Notes under the pieces: model-generated | What the model was told of the DNA's origin: nothing | What the model saw: the letters and a program-made list of their open reading frames with translations, nothing else | The model's database searches: none | DNA from: Roseovarius sp. M141 | Lineage (GTDB): Bacteria > Pseudomonadota > Alphaproteobacteria > Rhodobacterales > Rhodobacteraceae | DNA: 64,000 bases | NCBI RefSeq assembly: GCF_024355225.1 | Contig: NZ_VCNH01000002.1 | Location: 105,654 to 169,653, forward strand | Direction: 5' to 3' | Position numbers and translations under genes: made by a program | In this document: positions 33,207 through 42,465 of the stretch, piece after piece | How positions within the stretch are numbered: position 1 is the first letter of the stretch | How the letters are laid out: the number at the start of each line of letters is the position of its first letter

Positions 33207-33835
33207 AGCATCGTCTGCAAAGCCATGTAGCGGAATTTCCACGGGTTGCTCTGGCAGAATTCATGCACCGCCCGCGCGACGCCGCAATGGTACATGCTGC
33301 TTGCCGACCAGACGGTATAGTCGTTGAAGATCAGAACCCCCGCTGGTTTCAGCTTTGGCACTGCCGCCTTGATGTCCTTCATCACGCCTTCATAGGCGTG
33401 ATCGCCATCAATGTAGATCATGTCGAAATGGGCGTCCGGCATCTGGCCCAGATGGGCCGAACTGTCGCCGACATGGGTCGTGATCCGCGCATCCGGACGG
33501 GCCAGTTCAGCCCGGATCTGAGGATTGACCAATCGCGAGATGTCGATGTCGAACAGGTGCAGATGGTCAGGCGCGCAGCGGTTGAAAATCTCCAGCGAGA
33601 AATCGCCGCGGTCCACCCCGACCTCGGCCATCACGCCGCCCTTGGCCACCTTGTCCAGCAGGGCATACCGGTTCGGCAGCAGCGCGCAATCTGCCAGTTT
33701 GGACGCGGCCAGTTCCGGTGCCGGATTGTGATAGCGGCCCTTCTGCTTGCGAAAGGCGGCGAGTGTTTTCGCGAAATTGCGCCGGGCGCGCTCGACATCA
33801 TCGAAGGTGATTTTCTGTGGTGGTTCTTTGGTCAT
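33176..33835 (-). CDS. Class I SAM-dependent methyltransferase (Methyltransf_24 type)
   Basis: The ATG at 33835 gives 219 aa. Motif I is GVMAEVGVDRGDFSLEIF, motif II LHLFDID, and MIYIDGDHAYEGVMKDIKAA is the HxY-type active-site region typical of sugar O-methyltransferases. LKPAGVLIFNDYTVWSAS follows. It starts nine bases after the stop of the tandem glycosyltransferase gene on the same strand, hence the same operon. Expected role: methylation of a sugar during or at the end of chain assembly. A longer open frame to 33958 overlaps the upstream gene and is not used. Confidence 0.85.
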   Translation of the reverse strand: MTKEPPQKITFDDVERARRNFAKTLAAFRKQKGRYHNPAPELAASKLADCALLPNRYALLDKVAKGGVMAEVGVDRGDFSLEIFNRCAPDHLHLFDIDISRLVNPQIRAELARPDARITTHVGDSSAHLGQMPDAHFDMIYIDGDHAYEGVMKDIKAAVPKLKPAGVLIFNDYTVWSASSMYHCGVARAVHEFCQSNPWKFRYMALQTMLYNDVMLVRE

Positions 33836-33843
33836 GGGGGCGC

Positions 33844-35991
33844 TCACAATTTCAGGAAATGCTGCGTGAATGACGCGACATCGTGGATTTTTACCCGCTC
33901 GGCCAGTTTGATCCGGGCCGCGGCGCGGGCGCTGCCTGGCTGATCGGCAAAGGCGCACAAGGCCGGTATGGCCCGGGTCATGTCCGCATGAACGTAAGGG
34001 GCAAATAGCGACCTCGCCCCGGGCCAGTCATGCACCACCGGATAGCAGCCCGATGCCATACCTTCCAGCACGGACGTATGACAGCCTTCCGTGTCCGAAC
34101 TGGATATGATGGTGCCAATGCCGCGATACCATTCCTCCATATCGCTGCCCGGCAGATCGAACCGCACAGCCTGTGTCAGACCCGGGTCGGAAAAGATGCG
34201 GTTGAACACCCGCTCGAAATCGGCGCGGCTGTCCTCGCGGTTGTTCCAGACCCAGTCGATTTCCCACGGCATGACACTGCGCACGGCCAGCGTAAAGCGC
34301 GGATCCACCCGGCGCAGCGCGACCAGAAAATCGATCGCGCGGTCGAAACGCTTGTGCTCGAACGGGTTGATGCCCACCAGCCCGAGGGTGAATTGCGCCT
34401 GCGCCAGCTTGGGGCGGCCCAGCTGCGGCCAGTCGATATATTGCGCCATGACATGCACCCGGCCCGGGTCCACGCCGAAACGCTGCACCATCATGTCGCG
34501 GAAATGCTCGGACACCACAATCAGGGCGTCGACCTTGTCCCAGTCCACCCTTTCGGGAAAATCGCGGAACGCCTCGAAGCGGTGCAGCCGCACGATCAGC
34601 CGCGTGCCGGCGCGCTTGTTGCGGCTGTGCCAGACGGCGTTCTCGCAGCACCATTCGCAAAACACCGTATCGATGTGCTCAGGCACCACGGGGCTGCCGT
34701 CAGGCTTTGTCGTGGTGAGCCAGTTCTGCCACTCCAGCGTGATCGCCGCATCGCCGCGCAGCTGGTCAACGAACTGGAGCAGAAACTTGCGCTCGTGGGT
34801 GGCGATCAGAATGCGGCGCGGGCCATGATCGGGCGCGCCGGGGTGTTTCCTGCTGCCACGGATCGCCTCGGCCAGCCGCTCGGACAGGGCCTCGGCGGAA
34901 AAATCCGCCGCGATCCTTGCGATCCGGGTCAATGCCGCGTCATGCTCGGCGCTGCCCTTGCCCGCCATGATCTGCAGCACGCGGGCGCCGACATCCTCAC
35001 AGGCGATATCGATATAATAGGGGTAATCATCCCCGAACAGCGCGCGGTTCAACGCATTGTCGTTCAGGATCGGCGCCACGCCCAGAGTGCAGAATTCGAC
35101 AATCTTGGTCGAGATTTCAATCACATCGTCATAGCGGTCATGGCGCAGGCAATAGGCGAAATCCGCCCGCCCCATGCGGGCCTTGGCCTGCGCATGGGGG
35201 ACGTTGGTGACCAGTTCGACACCCGCGATGCGCCCCTCCGCCAGATCCGCACGGAACCGATCCACCCGTTTGAAGAAGTCGCGGTATTTCGGGCGGTGGG
35301 TATCCTTGCCCGCGATCAGGCTAACCCCCAGGCCGGGGGTATCGCCGACCACCGCGCAGATATCCAGCAACCAGTCGAGCCCGTAATGCAGATCAACCTT
35401 GCCCGAATAGCACAGCACGGCGCGATCCGCGGCGCGCGGCGGCGGCGGATCGCCGCGAAACACGATGGGGGGCACCACATGCACCACATGCGCGGGATAA
35501 TCGCTGAGCGATTCAAGCGCGTATTTGGCGGTATCGCTTTGCACCACCACGGGCACGCGGGCGGCGCGCCCCAGCCGGACCCAATCGGGTTCGGGCTGTG
35601 CCAGATCGGGAATGGCGCTGGGGGCATAACCGACGACGCGGGGGGCAAAACCCGGCGCGGCCAGAAGCTCTTCCAGATAGGCGGTGCCGCGCACAAAGAT
35701 CCGCTCGAACGCGCCGTTCTGCGATTCCCAATCGCTCAGGGTGGCAATCAGCGCGTCCGCGTCCAGCCGGTCCTGCGGGGCTCCTGTCAAGGCGGCAATA
35801 TCGTCCATATCCACGATCCGGATATTGGCGGGCACCTCATCGGCCAGAACCCGGTCGGTGAGGCGATGGGACAAAAGCAGCGTGGTGTCGAAATCCGGTT
35901 GCAGCGCCAACAGCTTGCACACGTTCAGCAACCAGATGGTCGACCCGTCGATCAGGTTGAAGTTCTGTTCGGCCAGCACCGCGATCTTCAT
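33844..35991 (-). CDS. Tandem GT-B glycosyltransferase (two fused modules)
   Basis: The 715-aa protein is built from two GT-B-like modules. The first (residues 1-380) opens MKIAVLAEQNFNLIDGSTIW and contains CYSGKVDLHYGLDWLLDICA and IVEFCTLGVAPIL. The second (about 395-715) opens RRILIATHERKFLLQFVDQL and contains DALIVVSEHFRDMMVQRFGV, LVGINPFEHKRFDRA and SSSDTEGCHTSVLEGMASGC, the donor-site E-x7-E-like region. Each could add a different sugar. Its start overlaps the stop of the upstream glycosyltransferase by four bases (35988-35991). Confidence 0.85.
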   Translation of the reverse strand: MKIAVLAEQNFNLIDGSTIWLLNVCKLLALQPDFDTTLLLSHRLTDRVLADEVPANIRIVDMDDIAALTGAPQDRLDADALIATLSDWESQNGAFERIFVRGTAYLEELLAAPGFAPRVVGYAPSAIPDLAQPEPDWVRLGRAARVPVVVQSDTAKYALESLSDYPAHVVHVVPPIVFRGDPPPPRAADRAVLCYSGKVDLHYGLDWLLDICAVVGDTPGLGVSLIAGKDTHRPKYRDFFKRVDRFRADLAEGRIAGVELVTNVPHAQAKARMGRADFAYCLRHDRYDDVIEISTKIVEFCTLGVAPILNDNALNRALFGDDYPYYIDIACEDVGARVLQIMAGKGSAEHDAALTRIARIAADFSAEALSERLAEAIRGSRKHPGAPDHGPRRILIATHERKFLLQFVDQLRGDAAITLEWQNWLTTTKPDGSPVVPEHIDTVFCEWCCENAVWHSRNKRAGTRLIVRLHRFEAFRDFPERVDWDKVDALIVVSEHFRDMMVQRFGVDPGRVHVMAQYIDWPQLGRPKLAQAQFTLGLVGINPFEHKRFDRAIDFLVALRRVDPRFTLAVRSVMPWEIDWVWNNREDSRADFERVFNRIFSDPGLTQAVRFDLPGSDMEEWYRGIGTIISSSDTEGCHTSVLEGMASGCYPVVHDWPGARSLFAPYVHADMTRAIPALCAFADQPGSARAAARIKLAERVKIHDVASFTQHFLKL

Positions 35992-37688
35992 GGCAGGACC
36001 TCCTCCAGCACGGCGGCGACCGTACGATAGAGCGGCGCCTGCGAGCGGTTGACAGGCCCCGTCACCTGGCAGCGCCAGCCGCGCTCGGTGGCGATGCGGC
36101 AGGCGGTCATCACCAGCCGGTTCAGACGCATGTCATGAATCGACCACAGGCCCGCCCAGTCGCCAGGCTGGGTCTGCAACCCGGCCCAGTCGATCACGAA
36201 CACCCCGGGCGTCGCTGTCGCCAGATGCGCCAGAATATTGGTGCGCGTCAGCCGCGCGACCCCGTCGCCCTTCAGATGCCGCCCCGGCCCCAGACAGGCC
36301 AGCGTCTGCGCCCCCCGCTCAAAGACGACCTGCGGCAGGACCCCGATATCAAACGCGCCGCCCGGCCCGGCATGGCCCTGCCCCGGTCCAAACCCATCCG
36401 CAAAAACCTGCGCCATGCGCGTATGCTGCTTTGCGGCCTCAACCTGTAGCAGCCGCGACATCACACGCACCCGCTCGGGCCAGCGCACGCTGGCGCGGAT
36501 ATCGGGCGCAGCCGGGGCAGGCGTCGCCGCCAACTGATCGCGCACCATGCCCGCCAGCGCATCCAGATCGCCCTCGGCAAACAGTCTGGCGTCGATATCC
36601 GCAGCGATTTCGGCCAGCGACGGCATGTCCGTCATGAAGAACGGCACCCCATAGGCCGCCGCCGCATAAGGTTTCAGCGGCGCCACGATGTCGGTCATGT
36701 CCGAGCGCAGGCGCGGCATCACGATGGCATCCAGCAATGTGTAATAGGCGCCGATCCGGTCCCAGGACTGCTGCGCTGCGAAATGCACATGCGCCTGAAC
36801 GCCCAGACTTTCGGCAAGCGCGCGCAGCCCGGATTCCTGCGACGGGGCGTGCTGCGATCCGATCAGACCCTTGGGCGCGCTGGACCCGACGATCAGCAGG
36901 CCCACATCGATATCTTCGCGGCGCAGGCGTGCCACCAGATGCACCAGCAATCCGGTGCCCTCGTATTCCGACAGCGATCCGACATATCCCAGCAGATGGC
37001 GCTCGGTGATGCCCAGACTCTTGCGGGTGATGCCCTTGGCGATGGGGCCGGGGGGCGACACGCCGTTGGGCGCCAGATGGATCTTGGCCTCAGGCACGCC
37101 GCGGCGGATCATCTCGGCGCGCATGGGCCCGTTCAGGGTGAACACCGCAGCGGCATCGCGGGCGATGCGCAGCTCGTAATCGCGGGTGCGTTGATATTCC
37201 TCTGACTGGGCGTATTCCGGCTCGACCGCCGCGCGCGACATTTCCCAGAACCCGCGCTGTTCGTAGAAGAACGCGCAGCCATGGCGCCGTGCGGCGTTCT
37301 GTGCAGGCTCTGCGTTTTCCCAGTTCGACACGCCGATAACGACACCGGGGCGAAAGATCCCGAACGCCTCAAGCAATGCGGCCTCGGCGCGGCGCAACCG
37401 TGTGCGCCTGCTGTCCTCGGGGTTCGCCGCCAGCGGCAGGAAGACATAGCGCACCCCGTCGACGATCTCTTCGGATCGCACCGGTCCGGCGGCGGTGAAA
37501 CCTTCGATGCTCCAGGGTCTGCCGGGGCGATTGATGACAACCACGTCATGCCCCAGCCCCACCAGGGCGCGCGCGACCTCATGAGTGCGCACCGCATAGC
37601 CGTTGCTGGAATACGGGTAGCTGTGACTGACCACATACGCCACGCGATCCGGAAGGCACCAGTCTGCATCGGGGCTGCGCGGGCTCAC
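35988..37688 (-). CDS. GT4-family glycosyltransferase with C-terminal extension
   Basis: The start is the GTG at 37688, whose bases overlap the TGA of the upstream gene (37685-37687). The alternative longer frame to 38009 is out of frame with any family match. The 566-aa product has VAYVVSHSYPYSSNGYAVRT, the acceptor-side motif of GT4 enzymes, then NGVSPPGPI, LGYVGSLSEYEGTGLLVHLV and DIVAPLKPYAAAAYGVPFFM. Residues about 430-566 form an additional C-terminal region (DIGVLPQVVFERGAQTL, NILAHLATATPGVFVIDWAG) not found in simple GT4s. The gene is in the minus-strand operon 38197-33176. Confidence 0.85.
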   Translation of the reverse strand: MSPRSPDADWCLPDRVAYVVSHSYPYSSNGYAVRTHEVARALVGLGHDVVVINRPGRPWSIEGFTAAGPVRSEEIVDGVRYVFLPLAANPEDSRRTRLRRAEAALLEAFGIFRPGVVIGVSNWENAEPAQNAARRHGCAFFYEQRGFWEMSRAAVEPEYAQSEEYQRTRDYELRIARDAAAVFTLNGPMRAEMIRRGVPEAKIHLAPNGVSPPGPIAKGITRKSLGITERHLLGYVGSLSEYEGTGLLVHLVARLRREDIDVGLLIVGSSAPKGLIGSQHAPSQESGLRALAESLGVQAHVHFAAQQSWDRIGAYYTLLDAIVMPRLRSDMTDIVAPLKPYAAAAYGVPFFMTDMPSLAEIAADIDARLFAEGDLDALAGMVRDQLAATPAPAAPDIRASVRWPERVRVMSRLLQVEAAKQHTRMAQVFADGFGPGQGHAGPGGAFDIGVLPQVVFERGAQTLACLGPGRHLKGDGVARLTRTNILAHLATATPGVFVIDWAGLQTQPGDWAGLWSIHDMRLNRLVMTACRIATERGWRCQVTGPVNRSQAPLYRTVAAVLEEVLP

Positions 37689-38197
37689 ACCGTGCCCTCG
37701 CCCGGCCCTGTGGCCATGCCGGGGCGGATCGCGCGGCCCTCGCGCCAGCCTGCGTGCAGATAGTGCAACAGCGGATTGATCCCGACCTGTGCAATATCGG
37801 GATACAGATGCAGATAATGGGCCGTGCTGAACCACGGGCCGGGGTCGCGCAACTCGGTGGCCCCAAAACGCAGGTAATGCCCCGCAGGATCCCCCCCCGC
37901 CTCGCGCACATCCGCGTATTGGGCCAGATACCACGCGCCGTCGAACAGCCCGCAATCCCGAATGGTCTGAACCTCGCGGCGTCGCCGCAGCGCGGGGATC
38001 ACCCGCCACGCAAGACGTGACACAAGCCCCCCCGCAGCCGGACGCATGCAGATGACAGGATGGGTGGCCTCCAGATGGCGCACCTGCTGTTCCAGCGCCT
38101 TGCTGCGCAGATAAAGCGCCTCGGTGCGGCCCTGCATCTGCGCGACCAGCGGTGCAAGGGGGGACGATCCGGGCTTTTTGGTGGCATCATTCGACAC
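37685..38197 (-). CDS. Protein carrying the WYL/HYL-type repeat module, function unknown
   Basis: The GTG at 38197 gives 170 aa; a TTG at 38245 is an alternative. After a short coiled segment (APLVAQMQGRTEALYLRSKA) and a conserved linker (RLAWRVIPALRRRREVQTI), two copies of the module follow: FDGAWYLAQYADVREAGGDP with HYLRFGATELRDPGPWF, then YLHLYPDIAQVGINPLLHYL with HAGWREGRAI. It has no glycosyltransferase fold of its own. It heads the minus-strand operon and is coupled by overlap to the next glycosyltransferase, so it may act as a targeting or adaptor piece for it. In many roseobacters the same module is fused to the enzyme. Confidence 0.7.
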   Translation of the reverse strand: MSNDATKKPGSSPLAPLVAQMQGRTEALYLRSKALEQQVRHLEATHPVICMRPAAGGLVSRLAWRVIPALRRRREVQTIRDCGLFDGAWYLAQYADVREAGGDPAGHYLRFGATELRDPGPWFSTAHYLHLYPDIAQVGINPLLHYLHAGWREGRAIRPGMATGPGEGTV

Positions 38198-38368
38198 AGA
38201 AAAGATATCCGTTCCGGTGCGTTTACTGAAATAAATACGCTGCAAGAGCAGTCCAGCCAGACGCTAAATGGCCTTGATCAGGCTTGATGTAAAGTGTCAT
38301 TGTCCCGGCTTCAGGCCGCATGACCGCCCCTTGACGCGGGGCCCGACCAAGACGGAGCCCTCCCCCGC

Positions 38369-41200
38369 ATGGCACGCTTTCGCGCCGATCATTTCGATCC
38401 CGATTGGTATCTGTCGGTCTACCCCGACGTTGGCCGCGCGGGCATCGATCCGCGCAAACACTATTTGCGCCACGGCCGGGTAGAGGGGCGCCTGCCCTGC
38501 CTGCTGACCGCGATGCTGCGGGAACGCGATCTGGCGATGGGAATGCTGGAGGGCGGCGTGGACGCGCTGCGCGACATCGCCCGCCAGGATGCCCATCCCG
38601 GCGAACGGGCCTGGGCCGCCATCGCCATCGCCCGGCAGGCCGCAGCGCGCGGCGACTGGCCACAGGCCGAGGATGCCCTGTCCGCGCTGGACCCGGCCCG
38701 TGACCTGATCCACGGCTTTGGCCTGCCCGATCCGGCACTGCTGGCGATCGAAAGCGCCGTGATGGCGGGTGACCCTTCGCGCGCGCGCGCGCTGCTGGGC
38801 AAGGCTGTGCGCGGTTTCGGGCGCACGCCCGATCTGATGCTGGCACAGTGCAACATCATTGCCGCCACCAACGGCCATACAGGTGCATGGCACCGCCACA
38901 TGGCCCTGCTTTTTGGCGGTGCAGGCCTTGCCGGACCGCGTGTGGCTCGCGCGGCGGGCGATCTGCCCGCCTTTGACCGGCTGCAGACATCGCGCTGGCC
39001 CCTGCCCTTCGCCGCCATCCATCGCGGCCCGCTGGTCAGTGTCCTGATGCCCGCCCGCAATGCGGCAACGACCATCGAGACCGCCCTGCGCAGCCTGATG
39101 GCGCAAAGCTGGCACGCGCTGGAAATTCTGGTGATCGATAACGGTTCAACCGACGATACACGCGCCATGGTGGCACGGCTGGGCCAGACCGATCCGCGCA
39201 TTCGCCTGCTGGACGGGGCGCAGGCGCCCGGCGCCTATGCTGCGCGCAATATCGGGCTTGCGGCGGCCGGGGGGGCGTTCATCACGGTGCAGGACGCCGA
39301 TGACTGGTCGCACCCGGCCCGCATCGCGTTTCAGGTGCGCCGCCTGCTGCGCAAACCTGCCGCAGCGGCCAGCGTATCGCACTGGGTCCGCGCCACGCCG
39401 GATCTGCGGTTCACCCGCTGGTGGGGCGATGCGGGGCTGGTCCATCGCAACACCTCGTCCCTGATGATCCGCGCGGCGCTGCGCGATACGCTGGGCTTCT
39501 GGGACCGCACCCGCGCCGGCGCCGATACCGAATACTGGCAGCGTATCCGGCATGTCCATGGTGATACCGCCGTGTCCGAAGTGCGACCCGGCCTGCCGCT
39601 GGCCTTCGGGCGACAGACGGACAGTTCCCTGACCCGCCACGGTGATACCAATATCGCATCTCTGCGGATGGGCGCGCGGCGCAGCTATCATCTGGCCAGC
39701 CTGCGCTGGCATGCCCGCGCGGCAGATACCGGGGCGCTTCCCCTGCCCCAGCACCCTGCGCAGCGCCCCTTTGCCATCCCCGACAGCATCGGCGTGGGCG
39801 ATCCTGCCGCCCAAATGCAGCCCGAAGACCTGATCCGCCAGTCCGGACTGTTCGACGAAGGCTGGTATCTGCAAACCTATGCCGATCTGCGCGCCGCCCC
39901 CGGCGGAACCGGCGTGGACGGCGCCGTCCATTATCTGGAAACCGGCGCATCCGAAGGACGTGACCCCGGCCCCGGTTTCAGCACCACGGGATATGCGCTG
40001 GCCCATGGCGTCACCGACCAGAATCCGCTGCTGCACTATCTGCACACAGGCCGCGCCAGGGGGCTTGATCCCCTGCCGGTGCTGGCCGGCGATCTGGCCG
40101 CCCGCGACCCTGCCCGCCCGGTGCTGTTCTTTGGCCATCAGGCGCGCCGGGAAATCTTCGGGGCAGAGCGCAGCCTGCTCGACATGCTCGACCGGGCACG
40201 GGGCGCAGGGCTGACGCCGTCGGTGGTGCTGCCGCATGTGATGAATGCGGATTACCTTGCCGCGCTGAAACTGCGCTGCCACCGCATCCATGTGCGCCCC
40301 TTCGGCTGGCTGTTCGGCGGGGTTGCGCCGCATCCGGCCACGCTTGCCGGTCTGTGCGCGCTGATCCGTGACAGCGGCGCACAGGACATTCACCAGAATA
40401 CGCTGGTGATGGACGCCCCCCTGCGCGCGGCGCGCCAACTGGGGCTACGCACGACCGTGCATATACGCGAACTGCCGGGCAGTGACCCGCAGCTATGTCT
40501 GGATCTGGGCCTGACCGCCCCTGCCCTGCGCAGACAGATCCTGAGCAGCGCCGACCGGTTCGTGGTCAACTCGCGCGCTGTGCAAGACTGGCTGGGGGCG
40601 GACGCCTCCCGCGTCGGTCTGGTGCATAATACTGCTGATCCGGCTCTGTTCGATGTTGCTTTCGCACCTGCAACGCCGCCCCGCGTTGCATTGATCGGCA
40701 GCCTGTCCGCAAAAAAAGGCGTGGCGGACATGGTCAGGCTGGCGCATCTGGCAGACCGCGCCGGTGTGAAGGCACAGTTCAGGCTGATCGGCCCCTGCGC
40801 GCCGGACCCGGCACAGTTTGGAAAACTGCCGCCCAATCTGTGCTACGCGGGCTATGCCGACAGCCCTGTCGATGCCATGAAGGGCGCCGATATTGTGCTC
40901 AGCATCAGCCACTTTGCCGAAAGCTTCGGGCGCACCGTGCTGGAGGCGATGGCCGCCGGCCGGCCGGTGATCTGCTATGACCGTGGCACCCCGCCCGATC
41001 TGGTCGGGCGCGACGGCAGCGCCGGCCACGTGGTGGCGGCGGATGATCCGCAGGCGGTGCTGGATGCGCTGCGCCTGTTGCTGGGCGATGCAACCGCTCT
41101 GACAAAGGTATCGGATGCGGCCCGCCGCCGGGCATGGCAGCTTCAGCAGGGCGCGTTGGCCGCAGCGGCCGGGGTTTATGCCTCCGCGAACCAAGGCTGA
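38369..41200 (+). CDS. Bifunctional GT2 + GT4 glycosyltransferase with two WYL/HYL-type modules
   Basis: The 943-aa product starts with one module copy (residues 6-45; FDPDWYLSVYPDVGRAGIDP, KHYLRHGRVEGRLP), then a helical region (about 50-200). A GT2 domain follows (about 220-430: VSVLMPARNAATTIETALRS, VIDNGSTDDT, VQDADDWSHPARI, ADTEYWQRI). A second module copy spans about 490-580 (FDEGWYLQTYADLRAAPGG, NPLLHYLHTGRARGLDP). A GT4 domain ends it (about 583-940: FFGHQARREIFGAERSLLDM, LIGSLSAKKGVADMV, AESFGRTVLEAMAAGRPVI). It is divergent from the operon at 38197. Two catalytic domains joined by the repeat module suggest sequential transfer on one growing chain. Confidence 0.87.
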   Translation: MARFRADHFDPDWYLSVYPDVGRAGIDPRKHYLRHGRVEGRLPCLLTAMLRERDLAMGMLEGGVDALRDIARQDAHPGERAWAAIAIARQAAARGDWPQAEDALSALDPARDLIHGFGLPDPALLAIESAVMAGDPSRARALLGKAVRGFGRTPDLMLAQCNIIAATNGHTGAWHRHMALLFGGAGLAGPRVARAAGDLPAFDRLQTSRWPLPFAAIHRGPLVSVLMPARNAATTIETALRSLMAQSWHALEILVIDNGSTDDTRAMVARLGQTDPRIRLLDGAQAPGAYAARNIGLAAAGGAFITVQDADDWSHPARIAFQVRRLLRKPAAAASVSHWVRATPDLRFTRWWGDAGLVHRNTSSLMIRAALRDTLGFWDRTRAGADTEYWQRIRHVHGDTAVSEVRPGLPLAFGRQTDSSLTRHGDTNIASLRMGARRSYHLASLRWHARAADTGALPLPQHPAQRPFAIPDSIGVGDPAAQMQPEDLIRQSGLFDEGWYLQTYADLRAAPGGTGVDGAVHYLETGASEGRDPGPGFSTTGYALAHGVTDQNPLLHYLHTGRARGLDPLPVLAGDLAARDPARPVLFFGHQARREIFGAERSLLDMLDRARGAGLTPSVVLPHVMNADYLAALKLRCHRIHVRPFGWLFGGVAPHPATLAGLCALIRDSGAQDIHQNTLVMDAPLRAARQLGLRTTVHIRELPGSDPQLCLDLGLTAPALRRQILSSADRFVVNSRAVQDWLGADASRVGLVHNTADPALFDVAFAPATPPRVALIGSLSAKKGVADMVRLAHLADRAGVKAQFRLIGPCAPDPAQFGKLPPNLCYAGYADSPVDAMKGADIVLSISHFAESFGRTVLEAMAAGRPVICYDRGTPPDLVGRDGSAGHVVAADDPQAVLDALRLLLGDATALTKVSDAARRRAWQLQQGALAAAAGVYASANQG

Positions 41201-41226
41201 CCAGCGGCGCTGATATCCGCTGCTGG
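41201..41226 (+). terminator. Stem-loop after the bifunctional glycosyltransferase
   Basis: CCAGCGGCG (41201-41209) pairs with CGCTGCTGG (41218-41226), with one G-U pair and an 8-nt loop, immediately after the stop codon. There is no T-run, so at most a weak or factor-assisted terminator. Confidence 0.35.
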
Positions 41227-41325
41227 CAGGTGCGCGCAGGCTTTTCGCGTTGCAATCCGGTCCAGAACCTCTACCCAGAGCAGAAATATCCGGCCTGAAG
41301 ACAGATGCGTGGAAAGAGGGCAGAC

Positions 41326-42465
41326 TTGAAGATCATCGTTGTGTTCGGCACCCGCCCCGAAGCCATAAAAATGGCGCCCGTGGTACAGCGGCTCAAGCAG
41401 ATGCCGGGTCTGATCACCCATGTTTGCGTGACCGCCCAGCACCGTGAAATGCTGGATCAGGTGCTCAGGCTTTTTGGGATCGTCCCCGATTTTGACCTCA
41501 ACATCATGAAACCGGGGCAGGACCTGACCGACATCACCGCCAATATCCTGCTGGCGATGCGGGGCATTCTGGCGGACGGCAGTTATGACCGGTTGCTGGT
41601 GCATGGCGACACGACAACCACCATGGCCGCCTCGCTTGCCGCCTTTTACGCGCAGGTACCTGTCGGCCATGTCGAAGCGGGACTGCGCACCGGGAATATC
41701 CATGCGCCCTGGCCCGAAGAAATGAACCGCCGCGTTGTGGGCCGCATTGCCGATCTGCATTTTGCACCGACAGAAACCGCACGCACCGCCCTGCGCGCCG
41801 AAAATGTGGATGATGCCAGCATCTTTGTCACCGGCAACACGGTGATAGACGCGCTGCACCAGATCGTCGCGCGTTTCGACGCCGACGCGACGCTGGACGC
41901 CAGGATGCGCGCGCAGTTCCCGATGATCAACCCCGATCGGCGGATGATTCTGGTCACCGGCCACCGGCGCGAGAATTTCGGCCAGGGGTTCGAAAACATC
42001 TGCACCGCCCTGCGCGACATCGCCGCCGACCGTGACGTGCAGATCGTCTATCCCGTCCACCTCAACCCCCGTGTTCAGGCACCGGTCCACCGCATTCTGG
42101 GCACCAGCACGGATGTGCATCTGATCGCGCCGCAGGATTACCTGCCTTTCGTGTGGTTGATGCGCCAGGCCCATATCATCGTCACCGATTCAGGCGGCGT
42201 GCAGGAAGAGGCCCCTGCCCTCGGCAAACCGGTGCTGGTGATGCGCGACACCACCGAACGCCCCGAAGCCGTCAGCGCGGGCACGGTCCGGCTGGTGGGC
42301 ACCGACCCGGCCAGCATTCGCCGTGAAACGATCCGCCTGCTGGACGATCCCGCCGCGCACAGCCAGATGGCCCGCGCGCTCAACCCTTATGGCGACGGCG
42401 ATGCCGCAACCCGCATCGCGCGGGTGCTCGCCGCGGACCCAACCAAGGACGTTATCCATGTTTGA
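41326..42465 (+). CDS. wecB: UDP-N-acetylglucosamine 2-epimerase (non-hydrolysing)
   Basis: It interconverts UDP-GlcNAc and UDP-ManNAc in the cytoplasm. The family begins [13 protein letters not shown], matched by a TTG start at 41326 (reads [19 protein letters not shown] after the initiator) with an AGAGGG ribosome site; an ATG at 41305 adds seven residues. Conserved blocks: [69 protein letters not shown] and [20 protein letters not shown]. The product is about 379 aa, normal length. It overlaps wecC by eight bases. Confidence 0.93.
   Translation: MKIIVVFGTRPEAIKMAPVVQRLKQMPGLITHVCVTAQHREMLDQVLRLFGIVPDFDLNIMKPGQDLTDITANILLAMRGILADGSYDRLLVHGDTTTTMAASLAAFYAQVPVGHVEAGLRTGNIHAPWPEEMNRRVVGRIADLHFAPTETARTALRAENVDDASIFVTGNTVIDALHQIVARFDADATLDARMRAQFPMINPDRRMILVTGHRRENFGQGFENICTALRDIAADRDVQIVYPVHLNPRVQAPVHRILGTSTDVHLIAPQDYLPFVWLMRQAHIIVTDSGGVQEEAPALGKPVLVMRDTTERPEAVSAGTVRLVGTDPASIRRETIRLLDDPAAHSQMARALNPYGDGDAATRIARVLAADPTKDVIHV

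Noticed and set aside
34030..36030. A 666-codon plus-strand open frame, and a similar 661-codon minus-strand frame at 13717-15702
   Set aside because: Both are antisense to clear glycosyltransferase genes; their translations are His/Arg/Gln-rich without family motifs, a by-product of high GC third positions.
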